Below are positions 12,336 through 27,100 of a stretch of 64,000 nt of DNA, in pieces; positions within the stretch are counted from its first letter, which is position 1, and each line of letters begins with the position of its first letter. Origin of the DNA: Owenia fusiformis (lineage: Eukaryota > Annelida > Polychaeta > Sabellida > Oweniidae); the NCBI GenBank assembly GCA_903813345.2, contig CAIIXF020000009.1:21971759-22035758 (forward strand), read 5' to 3'. Position numbers and translations under genes: made by a program. The notes below the pieces were generated by a model. The model worked only from the letters and a program-made list of their open reading frames with translations. It did no database searches and was not told the origin of the DNA.

Positions 12336-13982
12336 TCCCATACTTGGTCGTGTTTCAGGTACATAAGGCAGGTTTGTAAAAACTTATATTTTCATCAGCG
12401 GGCAGATATAGCTTTACGTCCCGTTGCGAGCGGGCAGATATAGTATATCTGCCCACTCCGTCATAATCGCCCTCGGGCAGATATATTATATTTGCCTCGG
12501 GATAGTCCCAATATCCTGAACCTCATATAGGATAATATCTATGTATCGCCAGGTTTATCACCCGCTAAGTAATCCCCTGCAGGAATTTCATTCTGTGCAA
12601 TTTCTCATATTTTCGTATTTTAGTATATGATAAATAATTTTGGGTACAAGGTATAACCCTTGGGAAATACAATATTCTACCCTCAACCCCTCGGGGAGGT
12701 ATATTGTATTTCCCTGTATTAAAAACTTCCCATTAATTAAACCTCATATATAATGCACACCATTTTAAATATGAATCAAAACTATGAATTAGTGATATCC
12801 ATGTTTCTAACCAAAGCATGAATTTGAAAGAAACAAACATTCTACTCATATGGTATAAAGATATTACCAGTTGTGTCCATTTTAGATTTGATTGAAGAAC
12901 TTGAATTAGAGGCAATTTTGAAATTACAATATATTAAAAGAGGCTCTGTTGCTTAGATGGGAGAATCAATTAGCTGCATTGTTCAGTTTATGACAAAATT
13001 GATGTTTAGCGTTACTTTCATGAACACCCATCCTGTAAAATAGCATTTGGAATCTAGTAGTTTGTATATAGATGAATTAGATAAGGCATTGTTGAGGAAA
13101 AATATCCAACAAGATTACTAGTTTGCTCATGAAATTAGGCATACTTTAACTTCAAACAATTTGTAACACTCAATTTTTGGGGTTTGGAGATCGAAGTAAT
13201 AATGATGAAAAACAAGCAATTTTAAAATATTTATGTTTTACCAAAATTTTTAAAGATTTTTGTTAGCCTTTGTTTGTCTGTTTTATTCTCAAATAAATCA
13301 TGGTCATCAATTCTATTGTGACATAATCATCATTTACCAATTTTAAAATTAAACATTACTGGTTAGAGAATGTGATTTCTTACTTTAGGTTATATTTATA
13401 TCCCGATTTATATGTATAATAATAATTGATGGAGACGAATAGAGATTATCCTCTATGAGGTTCAGGGTATTGGAATTATCCCGAGGCCAATACAATATAT
13501 CTGGCCGATGGTCGTAGGTCCCGAGGGAAGATATTTTCTATTGACCAAAGGCCTTAGGTCCTGAGGGAAGATATATTATATTCGCCAAGGGATAATCCTA
13601 ATAGCATGAACTGACTATAGGATGATCTGTTTATCCCATATCAATCTTTCTTATCTGGTTCCCATTGTTCAATTGGCCAGAGTTAAAAAGAATTCAACCA
13701 TATAAATGTATTCATGTCTAATTTTGTTTTCTTGGCCTTAGGAGGATTCTTCTGTTTTTTAAGTATTCATCCACATATTCTCGAATCATTGATTATTAAC
13801 ATATGTATTAAGTATGCTACTTCCCTCATTGCTTATCATACACAAATTATGATTATGACTTAGTGGGCAGGTGTAATATATCTGCCCTCTCAGGCCGGGA
13901 CATTAGCTATATCTGCCCGCTGATGAAAATATAAGTATTTATAAACCTGCTATATGTATCTGAAACATGTCCAAGTATGGGA
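12336..13982. mobile_element. 1.65-kb foldback element with GGGCAGATATA subrepeats
   Basis: The left end TCCCATACTTGG (from 12336) is the complement of CCAAGTATGGGA ending at 13982. Homology extends inward about 150 bp on each side through TTTTCATCAGCGGGCAGATATAG. Further inside, CGGGCAGATATA and CTATATGAGGTTCAGG-type blocks recur in both directions (12430-12540 and 13440-13640). The middle is AT-rich and non-coding. Confidence 0.65.
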
Positions 13983-15259
13983 CAAATGTATCTACTTTTT
14001 TTGATTTCATACACTAAACAGATTTGTACCGAACCACTATTGAAGGAATCATTGAAAATACAGCATATCAGAAACATGTGTAAATTGTTTATCTTGCAAT
14101 TATTTTGCTTAATACTAATAGAAATTATACTGTACCTTCCAGAGAATAGCTTTTTCGTTAACTATGAGCCACGAATGAATGGATGCATTTTATTATAACT
14201 GCAAAATGATGCTCTATGCAATTCATACAAAAATTAATTTTGCCGTATTAGAATCAAGTATAATCTTTAATCCATTGGATAGATCATGCATTGCCTGATG
14301 TTGAGGTATTGATAAAAGAATCAGCAAGTGTCTGACAAAATAGATTTTAGTGTTATGTATTAGGCAAAATATTAGGAAGGGTATAAATGGTCTCCAATCT
14401 TTCTAGTTTTGAGTATAACGTCTTCTTGCTTTGATTCAAATTATCCTCAGTCACTATTTGTAACCCCTCCCTCCTTCCCCATTTAGGCCATGGATATGAA
14501 GATGATTTAGAGGTTATGTGAAGGATACTAGGGAAGGGTTAATAGCCAGAGTTATATAAGTTCATTTAAGTTTAATCATAAATGTTATGCAATTCACACT
14601 AGCATCATGTATCTGAAACATGTCCAAGTATGGGACAAATGTATCTACTTTTTTTGATTTCATACACTAAACAGATTTGTACCGAACCACTATTGAAGGA
14701 ATCATTGAAAATACAGCATATCAGAAACATGTGTAAATTGTTTATCTTGCAATTATTTTGCTTAATACTAATAGAAATTATACTGTACCTTCCAGAGAAT
14801 AGCTTTTTCGTTAACTATGAGCCACGAATGAATGGATGCATTTTATTATAACTGCAAAATGATGCTCTATGCAATTCATACAAAAATTAATTTTGCCGTA
14901 TTAGAATCAAGTATAATCTTTAATCCATTGGATAGATCATGCATTGCCTGATGTTGAGGTATTGATAAAAGAATCAGCAAGTGTCTGACAAAATAGATTT
15001 TAGTGTTATGTATTAGGCAAAATATTAGGAAGGGTATAAATGGTCTCCAATCTTTCTAGTTTTGAGTATAACGTCTTCTTGCTTTGATTCAAATTATCCT
15101 CAGTCACTTTTTGTAACCCCTCCCTCCTTCCCCATTTAGGCCATGGATATGAAGATGATTTAGAGGTTATGTGAAGGATACTAGGGAAGGGTTAATAGCC
15201 AGAGTTATATAAGTTCATTTAAGTTTAATCATAAATGTTATGCAATTCACACTAGCATC
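13954..15259. repeat. 653-bp direct tandem duplication, nearly identical
   Basis: 13954-14606 and 14607-15259 are the same sequence. The only difference I see is CACTATTTGT versus CACTTTTTGT. Both carry the same 73-codon open frame (13977 and 14630). The left breakpoint lies inside the right end of the preceding foldback element, so the last 29 bp of that element are duplicated too. Confidence 0.93.
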
Positions 15260-18200
15260 AAATATCATACCAAAAGGATTGAGCTGTTCATTACTTTTCA
15301 ATTGCAGTAAACATGGTAAAATGGTTCTAAATACTGTTGAACAAGCATAATAATTAATTGTAACTCATAGCTCTAGATGACTTGAACTTATCCATTCATA
15401 TTCTAGGAACAAGTCAATGAATAAGTAAGACTTGACTCTTGATAGACTTAAAAGACCGAGGACCCTATAAGACTTAAACTAAAAGTTCATTTGACCATTG
15501 ATGACCTATGATAGGGAAGGGTCAGGATAACACTTATATAAAATATTTAAAGTGTCTAATAATGATAATGAACATATTACAATGTTACACAACATTAGTA
15601 GATGATAATTAAATGTCAATTATTGTTAGTGTAATCTGCATTTTTCATTTAATGCTGCAACAAGTGCACAAGTACCAAAAAGTGCCACGCCCACTTTTCC
15701 CTGAAAGCAGCTATGTGTGACTATATTTGATAAATATTATTGATTTATAGGATCATTATATCAACTTTTAAGTGTTTTAGTGTTAAAATAGACATAATAT
15801 TACAAATTTTGACAAAGTAGCAACCATAAAATCCAAACAGATTTTGAAATATTTCACTTTGAGAACAAAGGGACACATTTGGGAGGAGGTCAAATTGAGA
15901 ATATTTCGAGATATAAATACTGTTTCTATGGTAACCATATAAGTTAGAGATTGGAAATTTCTGGAACTTATTAACCATAACATGCCCTACCCAATATAAA
16001 ACAATGAATATCTGACATGCATTAGTATTCTTTTTATTGGGTGGTATTAAAGTACCCCCATGGTTTTTTGGGGGTAGGGGTATAAATTGGTCTGAGGGCC
16101 GTCTGCCACCCCTATAGAAAGTCCAACTACCCAGAAAGTGTCCAGTATAATCATACAGATGGTTTGAAATAGGTTGGAATGTGTAACCTTTCATGTAAGG
16201 AAGGTTGCATATCTAGAGCACTTCTACAGAATGGGTTACAGTCTAAACTGTTGTTTGCTGCTCTTAATATATGGAACAATAAATGCGATTTTTGAATATC
16301 AAATTAAAACTAAAAGCAAGAAACTAAAAACACAATTTTCGTCTGTTTTTCTTGGGAATGAAATATTAAATACATAATTAATCAGTCTCTGAAATATGAC
16401 AACAGCTAGATCTAAATAAATGAATGAAGGAAACACAAATCGATGTGATGAACCGTATATGTCACAATCCTATAATCTCTCGTCAAAAACAATAATTCTT
16501 TAACGCCTGAAGAGATTGTGCCAGGGGTTTTCGTTAAGAAGTAATCGGATTCCAGGTCATGTGTGTTATGCTATCCAGAATTCCCTGGAGTGAAAAACAT
16601 AAAAGCATTTTCTTGTAGGTATTGATCATGGATCGTCACTTCGCGAAAGTCTAAGGGTTATGTCATCAAAAGTTTGTGTTAATAAGTTGTAGATCAACAT
16701 TTAATAAAATCTCAACATGGACAAACTCACCAAGTACGTGACTACTCAAAAAGATATGTTGTACTCTCAAATAACACAGATAATGTAGAAAAATAAACTT
16801 AACGAGACTACATTGCAACTCCAAGTTCATCGAGGAGAATGAGAAAACTGGTTAATTCACTTGATTTTATATGCAATAAGCTTGCTAGATGCGTATGCGG
16901 ATTCAAAATTTGTTCCATCGTTGTTAAGAAATGCCATCCAAAAAGTAGCAATGAGTCCATCCTGCTTAATGTGAAGTCCTATACTCTGAGCAGAGTATTC
17001 CTATCTGTAGACAAAGCTTTCTTTTGATGCAAAGTGTAAAATAAGCCCTGTGGAAGTCAAGATGGATTATATGATTATCTTTTCATCACTATTACCAATG
17101 CCATCACTGTCAATGCCACAACTTTGTAAATCATGTGCTGAAACACGCTTTCCTAAATTCAAGCACCATTAGATATACAAGTAAACAGGTAAATGTAAAC
17201 GCAAAATGAGAGGACTAGAAGATATTTGATGCGAGACTATTATTCTTGTGTTCTAGTTGCAGTTTCAAGTTTACAAGATTGAATTACTCTGACGACAATT
17301 ATCGCAGAGATCAACTAAATCACAGAAAAGAGCAATGACAACCCAACATCATGTCAAACAGCAATTTCGCAAGTAACAATATTTGCAAATCAGTCCCGCT
17401 TGCGAGAAAAGACTACTGATGAAATCTTGCTAGTAATGATTATGTCTCGGTAAGTGTCTAAGTCGCTTTGATTTTCTATAACAGAATGCATCATTTCTGA
17501 AAATTATACTTATCCTACATTATACGTATTTATAGTGATATTGAGAAGGATATTAAGCAGCTGAAAAGGATTCATCAAAGTATGGATTTTACCCTTGAGA
17601 CAATTCTTCAGCTGGTTTTATACAATGAATTAACAAAATATGATGTAATCTAAAAGGAATCAGTACTTTGCGACATGTAGCCTATACGTCCCCGAATAAA
17701 TCCTAGCTTCCAATGACCATAGAATGTCTATGGAATAACCCAAATGTACGATTATCGTATCTGTGTAATCGATTTCCCTGCTCAAATTCCTTCCTATCAT
17801 GGAAGGTGTTTTCTTTATTCCATATTTCATTAGGGATAAAGCAAACGAATGAATTTACCACTTTCATTCATCATATAAATCTTTACGGATTTGCGGCCTA
17901 ACTAGGCTTAACAAAGTCCTTGTTGTCTGGGACCTGATAAAGGCCATCTTTCACTTTTTGAAATTAATGAAAAGCTAATCCCAAATCATTTATTTATTGT
18001 CGTGATGTCGTCAAGGGAGTTAGAAAAATCAGAATACCCTTGTTAAATCATAATTTCCAATATGGCAAGACCAACCATTTCAAAGCATGAGGACAAATGG
18101 CAGCAGTCAACGGAACACAAGATATAAAAATGATCACATAAATCCTCATATTGTTGGTACACAGATTTCACAATTTCCCGAAATCAGGTTTCTTTCTTAC

Positions 18201-19750
18201 AGGTATGCAAGGTAAATTTGACAAGTTGGATATAGTATTTAAGACGTCTATCGATCTTTTGCGATGAGAACTCAACAGATGTAACCTAATATATTTGTAA
18301 ATGTCCATTGGCATCTCCGTGATTGCTTCATCAAAGGTACAAGTAGGATGAAGGTATTGTCCTAATGCCCCTCAATTCAACTTGATTCATAAGGTTTTAG
18401 TTGCTACAATCTCTTTAGATCCAGTGGAAGACGACGATAGCCTCAAAGAAGGATTTGGACACTTTGAACATGATCTGTTGTTGGAACAAACGAATAAGTA
18501 AGCCGCTTGGGGGAATATAATGAATCCCGTTGCTTACTTGAAATATGTACCCAAAAAGAGAAGGGTATGAAATCAATCTGAGAGCTGTAGGTACTTGTAT
18601 GATGTCACCCGAGGACATAAGGCTGAATTGTGTTGTTTTACATAATATAGCTCTATGTATAACCTTGTTACTTATCATATCATATCATGTCATACGTGTA
18701 TATATGTCCATATGATCTCATTGCAATGATAAGAAGTATTTACTTAATCTGTGAATTTTCTTCATATAATAAACTTTCAAAAATCGATTATTCCTAAATG
18801 CCAACTCAATAAAGTATGTGGTTACAGATTACATAATTATTAAAATCAGTTTGCAACTTTTCATCGAAATAAATATGCTCTCAATCCATTAGCATACAAA
18901 ATGCCATGGATTTGGAGATGCCCATGGACATGCTTGTGAAATAGGATCTTTATATTAACGGGTGGCGAAGTTATCGAGAAGACAGCAATGACGACCACTT
19001 GGTAGTCTATTATCATTGGAGAGCCTCTTCAACTTATTTAACAAAGGTTTAAAATGATAGTACAGAACCAGTCCTAAGAGTCCACACTCAATAGTTATTA
19101 GACAGTATTATATCTAGACGATGATATATTCTACAGCTTTCATGTGCTTTAACCACGTGATATAAACGAATAAGTGGAGAGACCCTCCCTCGAATGGGAA
19201 CTTAATTGACCTTAGTACAAATATCTAGACCTTTGTAATGATGCTATACACTACCTGCATGTGAATAGCAGAGGGTCCTATAATTGAATGTTTAATTTGG
19301 GCAGATACAAGCACCCTGGAAACTCGGCTTTTCCTATTTAACAATATCATGACTGTTGTGTGATGGAGACGACTAACGAGGTTTTGATTTTGTTTATCTG
19401 ACTCTTTAATTTTACTAACTGTGTTCCAATTTGCAGTCACGCTAATATATGTAAGATCATCCATGTTACATATTTGCATGGCAAGATAAGTCACGCACCC
19501 TTTACTAGTATACATCTTGTCCAGTCCCGGTATAGCTACAGTATAGCCTATCTAGTGAACCCTCCTTCCACATCAAATCTGATTTTAACTTAAAGAGAGA
19601 CATGGGCATAGGGGCCAGACTAATGAGGCAGCCAAAATAACTGCATTTTTGACCTAGCTGGTCAATTTTCTAAACTTTATTGAGAAAATGTTCTGCTCTA
19701 AATTTTACCATATGTGCATTCTTCAATGTTTTGATGTTCACATCCTGCAA
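15260..19750. other. Gene-free stretch
   Basis: No recognised exon or strong repeat. The longest open frame of the window (15745-16194, minus, 149 codons) lies here but resembles no family. A PolyG/C-rich segment at 16050-16130 recalls transposon ends. Confidence 0.45.
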
Positions 19751-19779
19751 TTAAAGGTAGCGCAGCTAACCTAGCTTAA

Positions 19780-20260
19780 ACTTGAGGTAGCTCAAGCGGA
19801 GGAGTATCAGACTTGGGATCTGACTTGATACTTGGATCTGAATCTCTCACAGGGCGTTGTATTTGGCACACGTTCATATCTATAGCTGGCTTGTATGTTA
19901 CACTGTGTTGGTTTTTGACATTCCCCTTTGGTACCCTCGGGCCATTACATTGGTGACAGATCTAGGATCATAGGATTAGTTGTATGCGTCGTGCCCGTTT
20001 GTGGGAATGGGGGAAAGTAGTTAATAGTTAAAGTTTGCCATGGTGACATAGTCCTTTAAAAGAGGAGAAAGTGTAACGACCCAGAATAGCACTACAGCAC
20101 GACCTACTTCAGTGCTGCTATTCTAGTTTAAGTTAAGGTAGCCGAAGAAATAGAGCACCAGGGCTTGGATCTGAGTGTCTTAGATTCAATTTTCACGCGG
20201 CATTGGTCATTCCCAGAGATGCTCTCAGCCAGGCCAATGTGACACATTTACTTTAGCATA
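19780..20260 (+). repeat. Two plus-strand tRNA-derived SINE-like heads
   Basis: The first runs from GGTAGCTCAAGCGG (A-box-like, 19785) to GGATCTGAATCTC (B-box-like, 19834). The second runs from GGTAGCCGAAG (20138) to AGATTCAATTTTCAC near 20190. The two align to each other, both having a CTTGGGATCTGA-like middle, and both are followed by a GGGCG or GCGGC step and an unrelated tail. Confidence 0.4.
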
Positions 20261-20599
20261 TAGGAAAAAAATTCAGAACAGCATTGCGAATCAGTCATAG
20301 ATGTAAGTTGCCTCAAAGGTTATTACATTCAGTGTTTCTGGTCCGTTTACTTCCCATGTGGGTTCTTTCTGACATGAATAATTTGCAATGATGTCCATCT
20401 ATCATTTCGACGACATTTTTGATCAGCATACGGCCATTTCTTGCTCTCTATAGAATAACAATGATAATTGATGGTTTTGCATTTCCTTATATCGGTCTCT
20501 TAAATATGAAAGCTAAGGCTTCTAACCTTTTAATTTAGCTTTCTTTATCTCAGCAATTATGTCAAGATTGTATAATGATTGATTTTTGGTTTGACCCTT

Positions 20600-20925
20600 A
20601 TGTAAAACTGGGTATTTAGAGTTGAGAATCTAGCATGTCTAGGACACATTCGTCTATAAAAAGATTTAACAGTCTAAGTCGGAATCTGCTTCGGATCCTA
20701 TTCTTTCCATAAGAGTCCGGATGTCCTCCTCTATTCAGAAACAAGAAATTAACAATTTTGCAACGACCCAAATGCGCCTCGGGAGAGTTGCAGTGTAACA
20801 TGTCAGATACTGGACATGAAAGGGAATGTGCTAAGTTTAATGCCTCGTGTGGGAATCGAACCAACGACCAAATTGCTTAGCCATAAGGGCTAAGCCACTT
20901 AACATGGGCTGTAGAAACAACTTGC
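20600..20925 (-). repeat. tRNA-derived SINE candidate, minus strand
   Basis: Read on the minus strand: TGGCTTAGCCCTTATGG (A box, 20881-20897) then GGTTCGATTCC (perfect B box, 20852-20862). A tRNA-unrelated body follows towards 20600. The CCA end and acceptor pairing of a true tRNA are missing. Confidence 0.5.
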
Positions 20926-22888
20926 TATCGAAGGTCATTACATATTTCATAGTTTTCATTCTATATAAAATAATTAGAGGCTTTACGAAAGGAAATATTC
21001 ATTCTTTTTCTAAATCTGATGAAAACAATATGTCCACGAAGACATTTATTAGAGGGCTTTTGAGGATAGTCTATACCTCAACTGTAAGTTGAATAAAATA
21101 TTGACAGTTTCTGGAATTAGTCCGTCAAACCTAATCATGATTGTATTTATCATAGAATATTACCGTTAATATTGAACAAATAAAAATATTTCCGATGTCT
21201 AATTCGATTTCTAGTCACTGTTTTTGAAAAGATAAGCTGCATATATCCCGAGGGATATATCCAGATTCACAGTCTTGCAATGTCTAGTTGAATAAACACT
21301 GATTCTATTGAAGAAAATCCAGTTTATGAGAGACTTCATTAACGGACAATAATGTCATTGTTTAGTCTATTCGTCCATATATTTAATACCTTTATATCAT
21401 ACCATCAAAAGATTGTATAAAAGGGAATCAATACACTGTAGGTACGTTTTTATTTTATTGTGTAATAAAGAGACCAATTTCTGCTCAGACCTGCCAGTGC
21501 AATTCCAACCTTACTTTGAATACCTTACTTTTGAAATGTTTCATATTTTGTCTTGGATCACGTTTGAAGAACTGTTGCAGCACGATTAGTTTCAGTCGGA
21601 TTTGGCTTTATGAGTCCATACACGTATGAGTAATGCTATTTCATATATCCTATGTCATCCAATGTTTGGAAAACATTGGCTTCCTTCTTTTGTCATCCTC
21701 AAACCATATATTAGGTTATCAAAATTTTGGGCTGCAGAATGTTCCAAAAGTGTGTGCATTTAAAGAGTTGTAAAAGAATGCTTCTTTTCATTTTCTTATT
21801 TGATTGAAATTATATGTGGAGCCAAAACAGTCACATTAGTACAATATGACAGGGAGCCTAATGGAATCTGTTCTTGACAGGCACCTGTCCTTTCTCCCAA
21901 AAGGCCTTGGAGAGGTCATCCCCATTCCTGCTGAATTGAAGACCCTGGGATAGTCTGGAGAAGCTACATGCCCATCATGTGGTGTGCCCATCTGCACCCC
22001 AACCAAATTCTATCTGACAATGCGAAAGCTCTTGGGGAAGGACCGGAAGATATCGCTGGTCTCATATGAATTGGTCGAAACACTGTCTAACGCATATTCC
22101 GCTCGCTGACGACGAAAAACCATCCACCAAAGTCATTGTCCCTTCCCAACATATCTTGAGACATAACACTTTGACTAGAGGACTTTTACGTAAATGAATA
22201 CTTTTTGTTTTGGGCAAGGTTTTAAAGGACTCTGAGACTATATTAAAGAATAAACTGATTTTTACGCATCACGCATCTACACATTCATATAGTAAATCAC
22301 TTTTTGAATAATGATGCTAAAGTACATAACACATCTGCACATGCCGATGCATGGTGCTCAAACATGTGTTTTCCTTTCTATACCTCCTCTAACATTTTCT
22401 AACCTGTCTGATCATGCTTAAGCATTTTAATCCGTTTTAACTTGTCTTAACATTCGGAATTATTTACTTATTGTGCACTTCCTTCATTCCAGCTTTCACC
22501 ACAGTCAGCTGCTCATTTTTCAATGTTCAGATATAATTTATTGTTTCAATAATCTGACCAATTCATAGCATATGTTTACCTTAACTTTTTGTATTACCTG
22601 CAGATTTCATCAGCAACGGATTCCGTAATACAGAGTATTTGCTATTTACGGTAAAAAGTACAATTCGTTTTGTGCCTTTGAGGATAACATTGCATTTGTG
22701 GAATAAGCACTGTTTGAAAACATCAGTCTTGATATGTCATTAGTATTTACTTCATTGTTAATCTTGTCCTTATTGTTAATACTATGATTAGAAAATGGAT
22801 TATCATCTCCCGACATACCCCGGATATCAGTTGAATTACAAATATGAAGGTTATGACCTCCCCATGAAATATATACTATATGTAACTA
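20926..22888. other. Gene-free stretch with a possible decayed retroelement piece
   Basis: Mostly AT-rich, without exons. At 21880-22140 base composition becomes less AT-rich, and one frame with stops contains ILSDNAKALGEG, which could be a decayed integrase-like remnant; this is weak. Confidence 0.3.
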
Positions 22889-24135
22889 CAAGGTGGGCCA
22901 AAAACGTCCATATTCTATTCATGCTACAACGTTGATATTACAGACAAATGTATAAACTCGAAAGACGATTCGATTTCCAACAAAATGATCTATAATTCAT
23001 TTCATATAAAGGAGTATTTGTCTTAAAATATCATATCGATTGCCACAGGGGTCAAAACCATGATTTACAAATTGCTGAATACAGAATGCTAAGAACTGAC
23101 CAGACGGATAGAACCCCTATGTCAGCTTTGGGGATATAATTCCAGTTCGAACATGACTGTATTCACGCCTTCTATAAACTGTAAACAAAGTCACCATTCA
23201 CCCGAGGTATTTTCGCGAACAGTACCCCTTGTAATACGTGTAATGTGTAAGCAGGTGTAATATCGTCGAATACACCTCTTAGGGTTAGGCACAAACGCTT
23301 TCGAATCGAACAGAAAACGTTTGTGCCCAGCCCTGCGGGGTGTATTCGACAATATAACCCCTGTCTATATTTCTTTATTTTAGAAGTTCAAAATTGTTGA
23401 TTTGTGTATCAAATGAAAGAAAATTGATTCACAAATACAATATTATTCAGGTATTTACCGTTTTGATAGGTATTGGTAATATAGCCTAAAATAATGTAGT
23501 AAAGTCTGTATCAAATATCAAATAGTTGAATGCTTACTCATTTTCAAGACATTTTGGACAATGCCTTTTAACTCTAAAATTATCATGAAATGGGCAATAA
23601 TGACATTTTTCTTACATAACTTAATTTATCTGACATTTTAAATGGCAGACAATGCAATTAAAGACACCAAAAGAGGATATAATAGAAATTTAGTCCTTAT
23701 GGGTTATGGCAAAATCTCAACTGAGTTTCTTTGCAAAATGTGTTTGAAGCAAATATCGATGTATCTATTAAACTTTATGACAAACTACAATTGCAGGTTC
23801 TATGATTATTTAAAGCTATAAAAATGACTTACAAACAATATAAACTAAACTCCAATACCTTTTCTTTATATGTAAAAGCCTAAAAGTGTTGATTAAGCAA
23901 TGTGATTTTATGCAATAAGCTCAAAAGACACACCAAAATCTTGTTTTCGACTGTTACTACATCATGATACGGAAACTATCATGGAGTCACCAATAACCAT
24001 TCATATTTTATGAACCAAACATCATTTTGTTGGAAATTGAATTATCTTTCTAATGATATATGATTTATGGATATTCCCAACATATCAGCAAAGATATTAC
24101 AAAAAAATAAAATATGAACGTTTATGCCCACCCTG
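22889..24135. mobile_element. TA-flanked 1.25-kb Tc1/mariner-type non-autonomous element
   Basis: Left end CAAGGTGGGCCAAAAACG and right end CGTTTATGCCCACCCTG are inverted partners continuing about 30 bp inward. Both are bordered by TA (22887-22888, 24136-24137). The length suits a mariner but no transposase frame survives. An inverted repeat at 23251-23365 (CAGGTGTAATATCGTCGAAT against its diverged complement) lies inside. Confidence 0.65.
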
Positions 24136-24137
24136 TA

Positions 24138-27100
24138 GTAACCAATGATAGATATAAAAGAAGCATATTGCACTACCAAGCTGTGTTGATATCGTTTCTC
24201 GTCATGTTAATTCACACAGGTCTGAATTACAATAACAACTACATCTTACTTACTGTTTTTATTAAATCCTCATTTTTTATCCCAGGTTCGCATTATATAG
24301 CGGCGTCTTCTCTATAATTTATCCTGATGATAATACCCCTCTAGGCTGTAATAAACCTCTCGTTTAGATTCTTGTAATTTTCTTGTTAATTACAAAGCGG
24401 AAACAAATATGTAATATATGTTTTCAGCTCAGAGATCGTTGTTATCGAGACGAGTATGTATATCATATCATAAGTGCAGTAATCAGCTAATCACATTCTT
24501 CATTAGCTTTTAGCGTAACTGATTTTACGATGTGAAGATGATGATCATGCTCGTAAACTTGTTGAAAGCCACGGAGAGAAATTATTATTCATATCGACGT
24601 TCTGGGATCATCTCATTGTGACAGAAATGATAGCTTAATCACTAATATTCAAATAATTAATAAAAAAGTTTTATGTGTTCATTATTACGTCACGGTATCT
24701 TTTTAACTGTAAAGAATATTTGCAAGAAAGCCAGACTACATTCAGCTTTGATAATAAGACTTAAACTTAGTTAATATTTAGCTATCTTATGATATCTATA
24801 ATGCAAATGACAACTTTATCAGAGAATTGCACCCATTACACCTTGGTGAAAATAAACAAGTACCTCGTTCTTTCCAATATGTAAAACGCAAATTGAAATG
24901 TGAAATTATTGTAAGTATTCAAATCGAAGTAAGTGTCACTGAACCTACTAATCTTGATTAAAAATGTGCTATATTAAGATTTAGATATCTGATTTGAAAG
25001 GGACAACGAAAATTTATGATTAAGATGATGTCATAAACTATGGGGAACTATAATCTGATAACATCCGCATGATTAATGTACTCTTTTAATTAGAGATTTA
25101 TGGGCAACGCGTAAAATTGGCAAAGACTTGGTGATTCTCGTCTCTAGTCTCCCAATTAATAAGTCGCAGTGTCTGATTCTGAACTATTGTACATTTATGT
25201 CGAGCTCGGTAATGTTTTAGATTTTCAACGTGGCATATCGAGTTTAGCTGAACAAAACCTGCAGTGTGAAATATTTCATAACATCACGTTTTGGAATTGG
25301 ACAGGTAATGGTCGAGCCATTCGACCTATTCTGTTCATCATGAAAGTATTTATTATTGACTTATCCACTGACCAACAATCACGTCAAAATGCTGCCAAAC
25401 ATTATCCAATCACATTTACTCTTGCACATCATAACCCAACCACATCCAGTGGTCTTATCCTACTCTGTCCAATCACGTTCAGTTTTGCCTTTATATAGCC
25501 AAACATGCCCACGTGTCTTAATTGACCTTGTCCAATCTAAGTCCAAACATACTAAATTTTGCCTCGGTGTACCTGCCCAACTTTGCCTAATTTTGTCCAA
25601 TCGCGCCCAGTCTTGTCAGAATCTGTCCAAACACGCCCATTCTTGCCCAACCCTGTTCAAAATGATGATGACGAACAATATTTTAGTTGAAGTTATGTCA
25701 CACCATGCTTACAAATAGTAATGTTTTCAATTTTCATGCATGGGTGACTGTCTTCGCTAACTTGCCAAACCCAGATGTTTAAATGGATTCAAATAAAGAA
25801 GAAACATACTGGACCGTGTAACAACGTCGCAATATTATAATCTCAATTCTCTCTTCTGGACATGTTGTGGAACTATTTTTGAAGGCTGGGCCCTTACTTA
25901 TATCCATCGTATCAAAATAAGCATGGGATACAACTTGATTGGGTCCATCGAGGCTGCTATCCCTGTGGATGCTATCCGGAGACCCGGAGATCGTAGCTGC
26001 ATTTCTGATGATACTATCAAACTTTTGAGCGTTTTCCATAGGGAGTTACTAGAGTTCCCCGAAAGTACATATACGGTTCTCATTAAATTGCACGATGACT
26101 GATGGCTATGTAACAATGGGAAAACGTTAAGTAAGCCTTCCGGTTGTAAACTTACAATTATTTCCCCGCGAATAATTTTAACTAGCAAGAACCAATACCA
26201 AAAGGCAATTTCTGAGACAATGTCATTTATGTGTGTACTTAGCTATTCCCAGTCGTCTACTATTTAGACATTTATTAAGTTATTTACCTTCGATTGAGCA
26301 TGTCTATTGAGATAAAACAAAGATACGCTAAAGATAGTCTAATCACAAACTGCACGTAGGAGGAAATAGGACAGCGATCCTCGTAAGGTCACGCAAATGT
26401 TTCTTACAAAATTAATAAATATGATATTTTCTTATACAATTATGGGGACACGAGATTGAGAGGTTACTGTTTCATATGAGTCGATTTGAATTCATTTCAG
26501 TAGTGTTCCAAATATATCTTGATCGGTAGGCTATTAAGATTCAAAAATAAATGAGATCTCAAAATATTAACTAGGATGTTTACATTGCTTCTAAATCTAC
26601 ACTCGTTTACTCTACCCGCCAACGGGCAAGGGGGATTTCGAAAAACCACTCAGCGATATCTATGAAACAATTACCATCTCTGATATACACTTTATACAGA
26701 TAAAGCAACAGATCAAAATACAGCTCTCTGCACATAACAGTTACTATATTTGTATACCATATTTGGATATTTTGAAAATTAAAGATTCTCTTCTACCTGT
26801 CACTATTAAATGCGCGATGAGCCGAGGACCTCTGCATTCATTCGACTTCGCTATAAGTCTCAAAAGAGAGCTTCGTCTATGACTAGACTGTGCGCGCAGG
26901 GTACCATTGGAGTATGAATGAATCACAAGGTGTCGCGTTTCCCCTTGTGTCCATATGTTAGTCATAGTTCCATAGATGTGTCCATTCTACCTACATTTTC
27001 TCAATAATATACCATGGTTCTCATAATTCTGAACAGTATGTTTCAATTAACGCTGTCTTAATTTCTGATTATCACCTACTCATCTGAAGTCCTATCCCGG

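Noticed and set aside
13977-14851. Two identical 73-codon frames as a duplicated gene pair
   Set aside because: Identity is explained by the 653-bp DNA duplication; the peptide looks non-coding.
15745-16194. 149-codon minus-strand open frame, the longest in the window
   Set aside because: No recognisable domain or splice context, ordinary AT-rich composition; consistent with chance.
20840-20910. Functional tRNA gene on the minus strand
   Set aside because: A and B boxes are present but acceptor and anticodon stems do not form a full cloverleaf; SINE head preferred.
21880-22140. Possible integrase remnant (ILSDNAKALGEG)
   Set aside because: Too short and broken by stops; resemblance is a weak impression.
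25169-25718. Overlapping 109- and 120-codon frames
   Set aside because: They translate a degenerate repeat (TGTCCAATC/GCCCA words) in two frames.
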